64,000 nt of DNA from Stutzerimonas stutzeri SDM-LAC. GTDB lineage: Bacteria > Pseudomonadota > Gammaproteobacteria > Pseudomonadales > Pseudomonadaceae. The position numbers were made by a program, and so were the translations under genes. This document shows, in pieces, positions 37,311 to 46,360 of the stretch (positions within the stretch are counted from its first letter, which is position 1; each line of letters opens with the position of its first letter). The stretch covers positions 1-64,000 of the forward strand of contig NZ_AGSX01000131.1 of assembly GCF_000235745.1 (NCBI RefSeq), written 5' to 3'. The notes beneath the pieces were generated by a model. That model did not search any database. It was not told the DNA's origin and saw only the letters and a program-made list of their open reading frames with translations.

Positions 37311-38240
37311 ATGAATGAGCCTAAGGCGCTGCTCGTCCTTCACGGGAAGCAAGGACTCAACGAAGAACTGAGGGAGGCCGTTACCGAATGGCGTCAGCTG
37401 GGTAATGAACTGGCCGTGCGGGTGACATGGGAGCCGGGAGACACCGCGCGCCTGGTCGGCGAAGCGCTGGCCGCAGGTTATCGGACACTGGTCTCGGGTG
37501 GCGGTGACGGGACCTTGCGGGAGATGGTTCAGGCCCTGCTCGACAACGGCTCTGACGCAAGCCTGGCGGTGTTACCGCTGGGCACCGCTAATGATTTCGC
37601 CACTGCGGCTGAAATCCCGCTGGCACCTTTCGATGCGCTCACGCTGCTCAATCGGGAGCCCGTTTGGGTCGACGTCGGGGACATGAACGGTGAGCTGTTC
37701 ATGAACATGGCGACGGGTGGCTTTGGCTCCAAAGTGACCGCCACCACTTCATCGGAATTGAAACGGGTTTTGGGCGGAAGCGCATACCTGCTGACCGGGT
37801 TGTCGCGCTTCAGTGAGTTGCGCGCCACCTGGGGGCGCTTCGTGGCGCCCGATTTCACCTGGGAGGGGGAGTTTCTGGCGCTGGGCATCGGTAATGGCCG
37901 TCAGTCCGGTGGCGGCCAGCTGCTTTGCCCACAGGCCTCGATCGATGACGGCTTGCTCGACATCTGCATCGTTCCGGCACCGCCCGATACGGTCGGCACA
38001 CTCGGTACTTTGCTGAGTGGCGGCTTGCTTGGCATCGACACTGTCTCGGTCAAAGCCCGCGCGCCATGGTTCGAAGTGGAGGCGCCAGAAGAAATCAGCA
38101 TTAATCTCGATGGCGAGCCGCTCGCGGCAAAGCACATGCGTTTTTCCGTAAAGCGTCGGGCGCTGCGACTGCATCTTCCAGTGGATAGCCCTCTACTACG
38201 AGAGGAACCACTGATCGAAGACGATGATTCACCCATCTGA
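37311..38240 (+). CDS. yegS: YegS-like lipid kinase
   Basis: A 309-residue protein of the diacylglycerol kinase catalytic family. The nucleotide loop is TLVSGGGDGTLREMV near residue 65, followed by LPLGTANDFATAAEIPLAP, both typical of YegS/DgkB. LICPQASIDDGLLDI-type sequence (here LLCPQASIDDGLLDICIV) and ISINLDGEP are in the second domain. The E. coli enzyme phosphorylates phosphatidylglycerol in vitro; the natural lipid is uncertain. The ATG at 37311 follows an unremarkable leader. It is divergent from the polysaccharide cluster. Confidence 0.9.
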   Translation: MNEPKALLVLHGKQGLNEELREAVTEWRQLGNELAVRVTWEPGDTARLVGEALAAGYRTLVSGGGDGTLREMVQALLDNGSDASLAVLPLGTANDFATAAEIPLAPFDALTLLNREPVWVDVGDMNGELFMNMATGGFGSKVTATTSSELKRVLGGSAYLLTGLSRFSELRATWGRFVAPDFTWEGEFLALGIGNGRQSGGGQLLCPQASIDDGLLDICIVPAPPDTVGTLGTLLSGGLLGIDTVSVKARAPWFEVEAPEEISINLDGEPLAAKHMRFSVKRRALRLHLPVDSPLLREEPLIEDDDSPI

Positions 38241-38303
38241 CCCTTTACGGCTCCGTGCACAGACACGCATGAAAACGGGTCGATAAATTCTGTTGATGCT
38301 GGA

Positions 38304-38330
38304 TAAAGCCCGGACATTTGCGGCCGATAA
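38304..38330 (+). promoter_or_regulatory. FliA (sigma-28) type promoter of cheV
   Basis: TAAAGCCC (38304-38311), an 11-bp spacer and GCCGATAA (38323-38330). The -10 is a perfect match and the spacing exact. The cheV ATG lies 35 bp downstream. Confidence 0.8.
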
Positions 38331-38364
38331 CTCCTCAGTCCCTTATTCGCCAAAGGAGCCTGCA

Positions 38365-39297
38365 ATGGCCGGCATTCTAGAGTCAGTCGATCAACGCACC
38401 CGATTGGTGGGGCAGAACCGCCTGGAAATTCTCATGTTCCGTCTTTCGGGGCGGCAGCAGTTCGCGATAAACGTGTTCAAGGTGCAGGAAGTCGTGCAGC
38501 TGCCAAAGATGACGCTGATGCCGCACCGCCATGGTTCTGTATGCGGCGTGGTCAATCTGCGCGGACAGACGCTGCCGGTCATCGACCTGTCGCGCGCGAT
38601 AGGTTTGCGTCCTCTGGTGCCGGATGAGCGCAGTACCATCATCGTGACCGAATACAACCGATCGATTCAGGCATTTTTGGTCGGCGGCGTGGATCGCATC
38701 CTCAACCTTAACTGGGAAGAGGTGTTACCGCCGCCGACTACTGCGGGACGTCAGCATTACCTCACGGCGATTACCAAGGTCGAGGACAAGCTGGTTGAAG
38801 TCATCGATGTGGAAAAGGTCCTCGCCGAGATCGTGCCCTACAACACCAGCATCGCACCGGAGCGTTTGGCCGATCCGGTGCTCGAGCGTGCCAGGGGCCG
38901 TGAAGTGCTATGTGTCGACGACTCGACCGTAGCCTTGGCGCAACTGCGTGAAACCCTGAGCCAGCTGGGAATTACCGTTCACTCAGCCAGCGATGGCATG
39001 AAGGGGCTGAACAGACTCAAAGCCTGGGCCGACAGCGGCGAGGTGCTCACCGAGCGTCTGCTCATGGTGTTCACCGATGCCGAAATGCCTGAGATGGACG
39101 GCTACCGGCTCACCACCGAGATCCGCAACGATCCGCGTCTGCGTGATCTTTACGTGGTGTTGCATACCTCGCTTTCCGGTAGCTTCAACCTGGCGATGGT
39201 GCAGAAAGTTGGCTGTGACAACTTCCTTTCCAAGTTCCAGCCGGAGAAACTGGTGGATGTCGTCCGCGAGCGCTTGTTGCTGGACGAAACACGCTGA
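38365..39297 (+). CDS. cheV: Chemotaxis coupling protein CheV
   Basis: A 310-residue protein: a CheW-like domain (about 15-165; FRLSGRQQFAINVFKVQEVV and GSVCGVVNLRGQTLPVIDLS) fused to a receiver domain (about 183-305). The receiver has EVLCVDDSTVAL, the phospho-acceptor in VFTDAEMPEMDGY, Thr in VVLHTSLSG and Lys in FLSKFQPE. CheV couples receptors to CheA and may adapt the response by being phosphorylated. CAAAGGAGCC precedes the ATG at 38365. It stands alone behind a FliA-type promoter, consistent with flagellar regulon membership. Confidence 0.94.
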   Translation: MAGILESVDQRTRLVGQNRLEILMFRLSGRQQFAINVFKVQEVVQLPKMTLMPHRHGSVCGVVNLRGQTLPVIDLSRAIGLRPLVPDERSTIIVTEYNRSIQAFLVGGVDRILNLNWEEVLPPPTTAGRQHYLTAITKVEDKLVEVIDVEKVLAEIVPYNTSIAPERLADPVLERARGREVLCVDDSTVALAQLRETLSQLGITVHSASDGMKGLNRLKAWADSGEVLTERLLMVFTDAEMPEMDGYRLTTEIRNDPRLRDLYVVLHTSLSGSFNLAMVQKVGCDNFLSKFQPEKLVDVVRERLLLDETR

Positions 39298-39323
39298 CCT
39301 GACCCATCGCTCGAGGGCCCCGT

Positions 39324-40127
39324 ATGCACCTTGCCTCGTTGTACCGTTTTCCACTCAAGTCCGGTTCGGCTGAGTCACTGGAACAGGGGCGATGTGACGA
39401 ACTGGGTCTGTCTGGCGACCGGCGCTGGATGGTAGTGGACGCCGCGACCGGGAAATTCCTGACCCAACGCATACTGCCCCGCATGGCGTTGCTGGACGCC
39501 CGCTGGCAAGGCGACGCCGAGCTGCTGTTGACGGCGCCGGGGATGGAGGCGTTGGCGGTCTCGGTCCCGGAGGAGGGTGGCATTGAGCGAGGCGTGCTTA
39601 TCTGGCGTGAAAGTCTGCAGGTGCCCGATGCGGGCGACGCTGCGGCTGAGTGGCTTACACGCTTGCTTGAGCGTCCGTGTCGGTTGGTGCATCTGCCCAC
39701 GTCGCGGGCCATCCAGATCGATCAGGACTATGCTCGGCCGGGCGAGCGCACGGCGTTCAGCGATGGATTTCCGTTTCTGCTGATCGGTCAGCGGTCACTC
39801 GATGATCTCTCGGCGCGCGTTGGACGATTGTTCGACGCTCGTCGGTTTCGGCCGAATCTGGTGATCGCCGGGGCGGCGCCGTACGCCGAGGATGGCTGGC
39901 GGCGAATTCGCATTGGTGATCTTGCGTTCCGCGTGGTCAAGCCCTGCTCACGCTGCATCATCCCGACCATCGATCCGCTGAGCGGCGAACGGAACCTTGA
40001 TCGCGAGCCGCTGGCGACGCTGATGAACTACCGCAAGGGCGACGGTGGCGTGTTCTTCGGACAGAACCTCATCGCCGAAGGCACTGGTTTGTTGCAGGTC
40101 GGCATGCCGGTCGAAGTGCTCGAATAG
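39324..40127 (+). CDS. MOSC domain protein (YcbX-like)
   Basis: A 267-residue protein with an N-terminal MOSC beta-barrel (MHLASLYRFPLKSGSAESLE, then GDRRWMVVDAATGKFLTQR) and the MOSC domain with the conserved cysteine in VVKPCSRCIIPTIDPLSGER. MOSC proteins bind the molybdenum cofactor and transfer sulphur or reduce N-hydroxylated bases (YcbX, YiiM). The usual C-terminal ferredoxin domain of E. coli YcbX is absent; 267 residues is the short form. It follows cheV by 26 bp on the same strand, but no functional link is obvious. Confidence 0.88.
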   Translation: MHLASLYRFPLKSGSAESLEQGRCDELGLSGDRRWMVVDAATGKFLTQRILPRMALLDARWQGDAELLLTAPGMEALAVSVPEEGGIERGVLIWRESLQVPDAGDAAAEWLTRLLERPCRLVHLPTSRAIQIDQDYARPGERTAFSDGFPFLLIGQRSLDDLSARVGRLFDARRFRPNLVIAGAAPYAEDGWRRIRIGDLAFRVVKPCSRCIIPTIDPLSGERNLDREPLATLMNYRKGDGGVFFGQNLIAEGTGLLQVGMPVEVLE

Positions 40128-40233
40128 GCCCAGCCAGGGCGCCACTGACGCCCATGAAATAACGCTACGGCTAAGCCTGGGCCGATTTGGTGGCGGCGGC
40201 ACCGCGCATGCGGCCGTCAGGCCGGATACGCGT

Positions 40234-42165
40234 TTATCGCTGGTTATCGAAGTAGCGCTCGTGCCATTCCACCAGTGGCTGCGGTGAATTGAGCTTTTGC
40301 CCGTAGATGACCGAATAGGTCAGTACGTTTTGCACGTACTGGCGGGTTTCATCGAACGGGATGTTCTCGACCCATACGTCAAACGGAAGGTGTTCCGCAT
40401 TCTTCAGCCACTGGCGGACCCGCCCAGGACCTGCGTTATAAGCGGCTGAGGCTAGCACCCGGTTGCCGTTGAACTGACCGTAGATCTGGCTGAGATAGGC
40501 AGCGCCCAGCTGAATGTTGACGCTGGGATTGAGCACTTGCTTAGGCGACGACAACGGAATATCGAAGCGCCTCGCGGTTTCTTTCGCGGTGGCCGGCATT
40601 AGTTGCATCAGACCTGTGGCGCCCACGTGAGAGCGAGCATCGGCCATGAATGCGCTTTCCTGGCGAGTGATCGCAAATATCCAGCTCGGGTGGATTTCAC
40701 GCGCTTTTGCGGCTTTCACCAGGCTGCTGCGATGAGCCATGGGGAAACGGATGTCCAGGTCGTCCCAGTACTTCGCCTGACTGATGGTGCGGATGGCCGG
40801 GAAGTACCATTCCATTTCGTACGCCAGTCGCGCCTGGGCAACCAGTTCGTCGCGGCTGAACAACCGGCTGGCGTGATACCACTCGCGGCGCCCATCGACG
40901 ATCTGCCCGCGCGCATGGAATTCCATGGCACGGCGAATGCCCGCGGTATTACGAACCTTCTGCACCAGTTCCGGGTCAAGCGCGAGGGGTTGATGGTTGA
41001 GTTTGTAGGGCGCCTGGATACGGTCTGCCGACAGGAAGCCGTAAAAGTCGCGTTCCCCCGCGACCGGCTGGTAGAGCTGGGCGGCTTGCTTGTCGTTGGG
41101 TCTGGCCAGCTCCAGGCTGCGAGCTTTCCAGTACCGCCAGCGATTGCTGTTTGCCAGCTCCTCGGGGAATCGCTGAGTCAGCGCATAGACGTCGTCCCAG
41201 CGGCCGAGGCGGAGCAACAGACGAGCCCGCCATTCGCTAACCGTGTCATCGCGTAGCTCGGGGTCGTATTCGGCCATGATTTTCAGCGCGCGGGGATCGA
41301 ACCGCTTGGCCAACGTCAGGCCGATCTGGCGGGCAATGGAAACCTTTTCTTCCGCCGAGAACGACATCCGCCTGGAGTAACTGTCCAGCAACCCAAGCGC
41401 TTGCTCCGGTTTGGTACGGGCCAGCCGGCGCAAGCCGATCGAGACGATATCACCCATGGCCTCGGTAGCTGGGGAGAACCGCTCAGGGTGGCTCAGCAAT
41501 TGCGGTTTCTGCGCAACGTCGATTAGCAGTTCACCCTGAGCTTTCAGCGTTGGCAGGCTTTTGACCAGGAACTTGGCCAGCCCATAGTTGCCACTTTCGA
41601 CGGCCAGTTTGGTGCGCTTCCAGCGCAGGTTCTCGGTAAGTTGACCTGCGTCTTCCCAGCGCTCGAACAAGGCATCGCAGGCGTTGTGCTGGGATTTGCC
41701 AACCAGCCAGAGCTTTTCAGCCGTGGCATAGCCCTGGTCTTTCCGACCGCTGATGAGCTGGTACTGACCATACAGGCAGTCAAGCTCGGTGAAGTTCATC
41801 TTTGGGTCGTAGTGGGCGACAAAGGGACGCCAGTCGCCGCGCGCAGCCAGCAGTCGCAGCCAGCGCAGCTTCATCCAGCTCGCCTGTGGCAAATCACCGT
41901 GCTCGGCGAGAAATTTCTCCACTTCCTCGTTGCTGGCGGTTTTCAATCGTGCGGTCAGGTCGTCATAGGCCAGATAGGGTTCGAGCGGATAGTCACGCAG
42001 GGCGTTGGCATGACGCCGGTACGGCCCACTATCGCCCTTGGCCAGCGCCCGCTTGGCTTCGTCATAGAGCTGGCGCTGCTGCTGCAGGCTCGCGGCTTGA
42101 GTGGTTTCGAGGGTGACGATGGTGAAAAAAAGACACAAACAGACACTGGAGAGTCGACCGCGCAT
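40234..42165 (-). CDS. slt: Soluble lytic murein transglycosylase
   Basis: A 643-residue periplasmic enzyme with a signal peptide (CLCLFFTIVTLETTQA-A). The large helical ring domain (about 25-455) is followed by the lysozyme-like domain with catalytic Glu in IFAITRQESAFMADARSHVG and the motifs ATGLMQLMPATAKETAR and VLASAAYNAGPGRVRQWL. Slt cuts peptidoglycan with formation of 1,6-anhydro-MurNAc, in turnover and recycling. Length agrees with E. coli Slt70 (645). It is convergent with the MOSC gene and divergent from uup, as I recall from P. aeruginosa. Confidence 0.95.
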   Translation of the reverse strand: MRGRLSSVCLCLFFTIVTLETTQAASLQQQRQLYDEAKRALAKGDSGPYRRHANALRDYPLEPYLAYDDLTARLKTASNEEVEKFLAEHGDLPQASWMKLRWLRLLAARGDWRPFVAHYDPKMNFTELDCLYGQYQLISGRKDQGYATAEKLWLVGKSQHNACDALFERWEDAGQLTENLRWKRTKLAVESGNYGLAKFLVKSLPTLKAQGELLIDVAQKPQLLSHPERFSPATEAMGDIVSIGLRRLARTKPEQALGLLDSYSRRMSFSAEEKVSIARQIGLTLAKRFDPRALKIMAEYDPELRDDTVSEWRARLLLRLGRWDDVYALTQRFPEELANSNRWRYWKARSLELARPNDKQAAQLYQPVAGERDFYGFLSADRIQAPYKLNHQPLALDPELVQKVRNTAGIRRAMEFHARGQIVDGRREWYHASRLFSRDELVAQARLAYEMEWYFPAIRTISQAKYWDDLDIRFPMAHRSSLVKAAKAREIHPSWIFAITRQESAFMADARSHVGATGLMQLMPATAKETARRFDIPLSSPKQVLNPSVNIQLGAAYLSQIYGQFNGNRVLASAAYNAGPGRVRQWLKNAEHLPFDVWVENIPFDETRQYVQNVLTYSVIYGQKLNSPQPLVEWHERYFDNQR

Positions 42166-42439
42166 GAGACTTCCGAAAACGGGGGGTACGGGGAGTTTCT
42201 GCGGCTAGCTTAGCTTGAGCGGTCAAGCAGTTAAACGAGGATTAAGCGTTGCAAACGCTCAAAGCGAAACTTCCGACGAACGTCATGCCAATGCCTCGCC
42301 CCAGGCGGGCGCGGCTCGTTCGGATGGAGGCCGGCAGGGCGGGCGATAACCTGTCCTCAAGCAGCTTGCAGATATCCGTCACAGCCCGGCGGAGCAATGC
42401 CTTCTGTTAGAATGCGCGCCCTGTTTTCCGGAGATCGTC

Positions 42440-44347
42440 ATGACCCTGCTCAAGTTGACCGATGTGTCCCTCGCCTATGGCAACAATCCATTACTCGATG
42501 GAGTGTCCTGGCAGATTGCGCGGGGTGAGCGGGTTTGCATCATCGGCCGTAACGGCACCGGCAAATCCAGCATGCTCAGCCTGGTCAAGGGCAGCCAGCT
42601 GCCGGATGACGGCGAAATCTGGCGAGCGCCAGGATTGAAGATTGGCGAGTTGCCGCAGGAACTGCCGGTCGCCGATGAGCGCACTGTCTTCGATGTTGTT
42701 GCCGAAGGGCTGGCCGGGGTGGGGCAGTTGCTCGCCGAATATCATCACCTGAGTCAGAACATCCACAACGAAGCCGATCTCGACAAGCTCATGCATGTCC
42801 AGCAAGCGCTCGAAGCCAAGGATGGATGGCGCCTGCAGCAATTGGTGGACAGCACCTTGAGTCGTTTGCAGTTGCCAGCGGACAAAACACTCGCCGAGCT
42901 GTCCGGCGGTTGGCGCAGACGCGTGCTGCTGGCCCAGGCGCTAGTCTCAGAGCCTGATCTGCTGTTGCTCGACGAGCCCACCAACCATCTCGATATCGGC
43001 GCTATCGCGTGGTTGGAAGAGGCGCTCAGTGGTTTCAATGGCGCAGTGCTCTTCATCACCCATGACCGGGCATTCTTGCAGAACCTGGCGACCCGAATCC
43101 TGGAGCTCGATCGTGGCCACATGATCGACTGGAACGGCGACTACTCCAGCTTCCTGGTGCACAAAGAGCAGCAATTGGCCGCCGAAGAGACAGCCAATGC
43201 GCTGTTCGACAAGAAGCTGGCACAGGAGGAGGTGTGGATTCGCCAGGGCATCAAGGCGCGGCGCACCCGCAACGAAGGACGCGTGCGGGCACTCAAGGCA
43301 TTGCGTAGTGAGCGTAGCGAGCGACGTGAGCATCAGGGCAAGGCGAACATTCAGATCGATGCTGCGGAAAAGTCCGGCAAACAGGTCATCGTCGTGGAGC
43401 ATGCGAGTTTTGCTCATCCCGGTGGTGAGCCGCTGATCCGAGATTTCTCGATGGTGTTGCAGCGCGGTGACCGGATCGGCTTGCTCGGCGCCAATGGCAC
43501 TGGCAAGACCACGCTGCTCAAGCTGCTGTTGGGTGATCTGCAACCGACTAGCGGTACGGTGGAAGCCGGGACCAAGCTGGAAGTGGCATATTTCGACCAA
43601 CTGCGTCACCAGCTGGAGCTGGAAAAAACCGTCGTCGACAACGTCGCTGAGGGTCGTGATTTCATTGCCATCGACGGCCAGAATCGACATGTGCTGAGCT
43701 ACCTCGGAGATTTCCTGTTCAGCCCCCAGCGTGCACGCACGCCTGTCAAGGCGCTCTCGGGCGGCGAACGGGCACGGCTCTTGCTGGCCAAGCTGTTCAG
43801 TAAGCCCGCCAACCTGCTGGTCCTGGACGAACCCACCAACGATCTCGATGTGGAAACGCTTGAGCTGCTGGAGGAAGTTTTGCTGAATTTCCAGGGCACG
43901 GTGCTGATGGTCAGTCACGACCGGGCGTTCCTCGATAACGTGGTGACCAGCACGCTGGTATTCGAAGGTAATGGTCTGGTTCGCGAGTACGTCGGTGGCT
44001 ATCAGGATTGGCTACGCCAGGGCGGTTCGGTAAAGCTGCTCGGCGTCGGCGATGCGAAGGATGGCAAGGAGAGCAAACCCGAAGCGGCGCCAGCGGCTGC
44101 GCCGATGCCCGCCGAACCCGTACCAGCGAAGAAGAAGCTGAGCTACAAGGTACAGCGCGAACTGGAGGCGCTACCGGGGAAAATCGATGCCATGGAAAAG
44201 AGCATCGCCGCGCTTCAGGAGGAAATGGCGCAGCCGACCTTCTACCAGCAGACTGCTGAGCGTACTGGCGAAGCGATAGCGAAGCTCGAAACGATGCAAC
44301 AGCAGCTCGATGAGCTGCTTGAGCGTTGGGCTGAGCTGGAAGGCTGA
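42440..44347 (+). CDS. uup: ABC-F family ATPase Uup
   Basis: A 635-residue soluble protein with two ABC domains: Walker A IIGRNGTGKSSMLSL and LLGANGTGKTTLLKL, signatures LSGGWRRRVLLAQAL and LSGGERARLLLAKLF, and Walker B LLLLDEPTNHLD and LLVLDEPTNDLD. The linker is the ABC-F P-site tRNA interaction motif, basic and helical. The C-terminal coiled coil (about 550-635) is the Uup DNA/ribosome-binding tail, preceded by an Ala-Pro stretch. Uup affects transposon excision and ribosome assembly. TAGAAT at 42409-42414 followed by GCGCGCCC resembles a promoter -10 box. CCGGAGATCGTC precedes the ATG. Confidence 0.95.
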   Translation: MTLLKLTDVSLAYGNNPLLDGVSWQIARGERVCIIGRNGTGKSSMLSLVKGSQLPDDGEIWRAPGLKIGELPQELPVADERTVFDVVAEGLAGVGQLLAEYHHLSQNIHNEADLDKLMHVQQALEAKDGWRLQQLVDSTLSRLQLPADKTLAELSGGWRRRVLLAQALVSEPDLLLLDEPTNHLDIGAIAWLEEALSGFNGAVLFITHDRAFLQNLATRILELDRGHMIDWNGDYSSFLVHKEQQLAAEETANALFDKKLAQEEVWIRQGIKARRTRNEGRVRALKALRSERSERREHQGKANIQIDAAEKSGKQVIVVEHASFAHPGGEPLIRDFSMVLQRGDRIGLLGANGTGKTTLLKLLLGDLQPTSGTVEAGTKLEVAYFDQLRHQLELEKTVVDNVAEGRDFIAIDGQNRHVLSYLGDFLFSPQRARTPVKALSGGERARLLLAKLFSKPANLLVLDEPTNDLDVETLELLEEVLLNFQGTVLMVSHDRAFLDNVVTSTLVFEGNGLVREYVGGYQDWLRQGGSVKLLGVGDAKDGKESKPEAAPAAAPMPAEPVPAKKKLSYKVQRELEALPGKIDAMEKSIAALQEEMAQPTFYQQTAERTGEAIAKLETMQQQLDELLERWAELEG

Positions 44348-44378
44348 GACGCCGGGTAGGTTTTGCTCGGCGTTCTCG

Positions 44379-44411
44379 AAAAAGCCGCATACAGCCTTCG
44401 GCGTATGCGGC
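44379..44411 (-). terminator. Terminator-like hairpin pointing to the minus strand
   Basis: GCCGCATAC (44384-44392) pairs with GTATGCGGC (44403-44411), with an inner GCC/GGC stem. Five A residues (44379-44383) on the plus strand give a T-run on the minus strand, so it would terminate minus-strand transcripts. It lies 36 bp after uup, where both flanking genes are on the plus strand. Confidence 0.7.
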
Positions 44412-44477
44412 GCGAAACGTCTAGCAAGTTGCAGGACGCCGTTAAACGAAACATCTGTCAGCACTGGACGGGCATAG

Positions 44478-45170
44478 ATGGCAATCGAATACCGCATCAT
44501 CCTCGATGATGAGCACGAGTTCAGTTACCGGATCGAACTGGACCGTGTGTTTGATCACGAGGCAGCCAGACAAGCGCCCAAGTGGACGCGTCTGGATCAT
44601 CAGCAATGCAACAACTGCCCGCTGAGCCGCGACCAGTTCCGCCATTGCCCGGCGGCGGTCGACCTGCATCGAGTGATCGAAGACTTTCAGGGCCTGCCAG
44701 CCATCCGCAAGGCGCAGGTTCACGTTCGCACGCCAGAGCGGGAATACAGCAAGCTGGTGGGGCTGGAGGAGGGCTTGCGCGCATTGCTTGGCGTTATCAT
44801 GGCGACCAGTGCTTGCCCGGTGCTCGGCCGGCTGAAACCCATGGCCCATCAGCACCTGCCATTCGCCAGCAATCAGGAGTTCGTGTTGCGCGCGGTATCT
44901 CTGCATCTGGCGCAGCAGTATTTCAATCTGCGCGAGGGGCGGCATGCTGACTGGGAGCTGCGCGGGCTGGTACGGTCATTTCAGCAACTGCAGCTGGTCA
45001 ATCAGGCGTTCTGGCAGCGTATCCATGACACCTGCCACGGTGATTCGAATCTCAAGGCATTCCTGAGTTTTTTCTCGATGGCGTCGAGCTTGACCTATTC
45101 ACTGGAAACCCAGCTGCAGAAGATCCGCCCTTTGGTGATGAGCGCCGAGGAAAACGCCGAAACGGCCTGA
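44478..45170 (+). CDS. Conserved protein of unknown function with CxxC-x9-C motif
   Basis: A 230-residue soluble protein (MAIEYRIILDDEHEFSYRIE). Its first 60 residues form a small domain with a cysteine cluster (QQCNNCPLSRDQFRHCPAA), C-x2-C-x9-C, suited to bind metal. The rest is helical (about 95-225), with the segment FASNQEFVLRAVSLHLAQQY. I recall homologues next to uup in other pseudomonads, but no function. The start at 44478 has GGACGGGCAT upstream, weak as a Shine-Dalgarno. Three bases past its 3' end begins the loop of a strong convergent terminator. Confidence 0.75.
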   Translation: MAIEYRIILDDEHEFSYRIELDRVFDHEAARQAPKWTRLDHQQCNNCPLSRDQFRHCPAAVDLHRVIEDFQGLPAIRKAQVHVRTPEREYSKLVGLEEGLRALLGVIMATSACPVLGRLKPMAHQHLPFASNQEFVLRAVSLHLAQQYFNLREGRHADWELRGLVRSFQQLQLVNQAFWQRIHDTCHGDSNLKAFLSFFSMASSLTYSLETQLQKIRPLVMSAEENAETA

Positions 45171-45194
45171 ACTGGTTGCCGGTTCAGGCCGTTT
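45160..45194. terminator. Bidirectional terminator between the CxxC protein and usp genes
   Basis: AAACGGCCTGAAC (45160-45172) and GTTCAGGCCGTTT (45182-45194) form a perfect 13-bp stem with a 9-nt loop. The stem includes the stop codon of the upstream gene. Both arms end in runs of A/T, as usual for two-way terminators. Confidence 0.75.
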
Positions 45195-45201
45195 GGAGAG
45201 C

Positions 45202-45642
45202 TCACTCGGGCTTTTTCAGGCGCACGGCGAGCACATCGCAAGGTGCTCCATGCAGGATGTCGTTGGAGGTGGAGCCCAGCAGCAACGCCAGGCCATGGCG
45301 ACCATGGCTGCCGACCACTACCAGATCGCAGCCCTGCTCCTTGGCCAGTCGGTGAACTTCCTGGCGAGGCTGGCCGTAAGCCAGGTGACGTTGTTCCGCA
45401 GTGAGTCCGGGGTAACGGTCGGCAAACCCGGCCAAACGCTCGCGCGCCTGATCGAACTGCTGCTGCTGCAGCATGGAAAGATCCATCGGCACGTCCCCGC
45501 CGAACGCCATGGCCATCGGCTCGATGACATGGACCAGCGCCAGTTTCGCACCGCTGGCAGTCGCCAGCGCCTGAGCGCGCGCTACCACCGGATGACAATC
45601 GTCGTTCAGGTCGGTGGCGACCAGAATATGCTGGTAGATCAT
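45202..45642 (-). CDS. Universal stress protein, UspA family
   Basis: A 146-residue single Usp domain, beginning MIYQHILVATDLNDDCHPVV. The ATP-binding motif G-2x-G-9x-G-S/T is complete in VGSHGRHGLALLLGSTSNDI. Proteins of this form help survival under stress and starvation, often in anaerobic conditions in pseudomonads. AGGAGATTCAAC precedes the ATG. No Anr box was found in the 209 bp upstream, so its control is not evident. Confidence 0.93.
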   Translation of the reverse strand: MIYQHILVATDLNDDCHPVVARAQALATASGAKLALVHVIEPMAMAFGGDVPMDLSMLQQQQFDQARERLAGFADRYPGLTAEQRHLAYGQPRQEVHRLAKEQGCDLVVVGSHGRHGLALLLGSTSNDILHGAPCDVLAVRLKKPE

Positions 45643-45851
45643 GTTGAATCTCCTGAAATGTCGGTTGCTACAAGTATGGCTTCTCGGCGCGCGGTGTGGG
45701 TAAGGACGCGTTTTTTTTCAGGGTTTATACGGCGTTGGATGCGTAATGGCCAGCGTGCAGCGCATCAGGTCACTAGCCGTGCCGCCGGTCACGACTGTTA
45801 TCATGCACGTCGCTGATGCCGGTGCTTCCTCCGGCCTGTACAGAGATCGCT

Positions 45852-46313
45852 ATGTCCCTATTCGCCAATGAATATTTGCTCGCCTGGTCAGCCTACGGTA
45901 TCGCCGCGCTGGGTTGCCTGCTGGTCTGGATGCGCATCACCCGCCCAATGTGGCGCTGGCTGCGCGAGCCGTTGCGGCTGATCGTTGCCGTGCTGTTGCT
46001 GACGCCCACCATCGTCGACCCCGCCAAGGACCTGTTCGCCCCAGCGGTCGCCATCACGGCACTGGATTTGTTATTCAAGGTTGGCAGCAATGCCTGGCGT
46101 GCCGTGGCTGACCTGGCGCTGTATGGACTGATCGCATTTGCGATCTACGCAGTGTTTGTTGTCATACGCTGGCTGATCGAGCGCCGGACTAAGCAGCAGC
46201 GGAGCCAATCGCGACACGATGATCCTCGTACCCTGCGTGAACGACTCGAGGATGACGACGAGGACATTCGCCCGACAAACCGCTACGAGGCACGGACTGA
46301 ACCCAGACTCTGA
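45852..46313 (+). CDS. Small membrane protein of unknown function
   Basis: A 153-residue protein with three predicted membrane helices (about 8-24, 40-60 and 92-114), then a soluble, charged tail (RRTKQQRSQSRHDDPRTLRE and DDDEDIRPTNRYEARTEP). I recall a pseudomonad homologue near uup but no function. The start at 45852 was chosen at AGAGATCGCT-ATG over a longer frame beginning at 45816. It precedes yafJ by 47 bp on the same strand and is probably co-transcribed with it. Confidence 0.7.
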   Translation: MSLFANEYLLAWSAYGIAALGCLLVWMRITRPMWRWLREPLRLIVAVLLLTPTIVDPAKDLFAPAVAITALDLLFKVGSNAWRAVADLALYGLIAFAIYAVFVVIRWLIERRTKQQRSQSRHDDPRTLRERLEDDDEDIRPTNRYEARTEPRL

Positions 46314-46360
46314 AGAACCTTCTCGCCCAAGGCGCGGCAGGACCTATCGGGAGATAGCGC

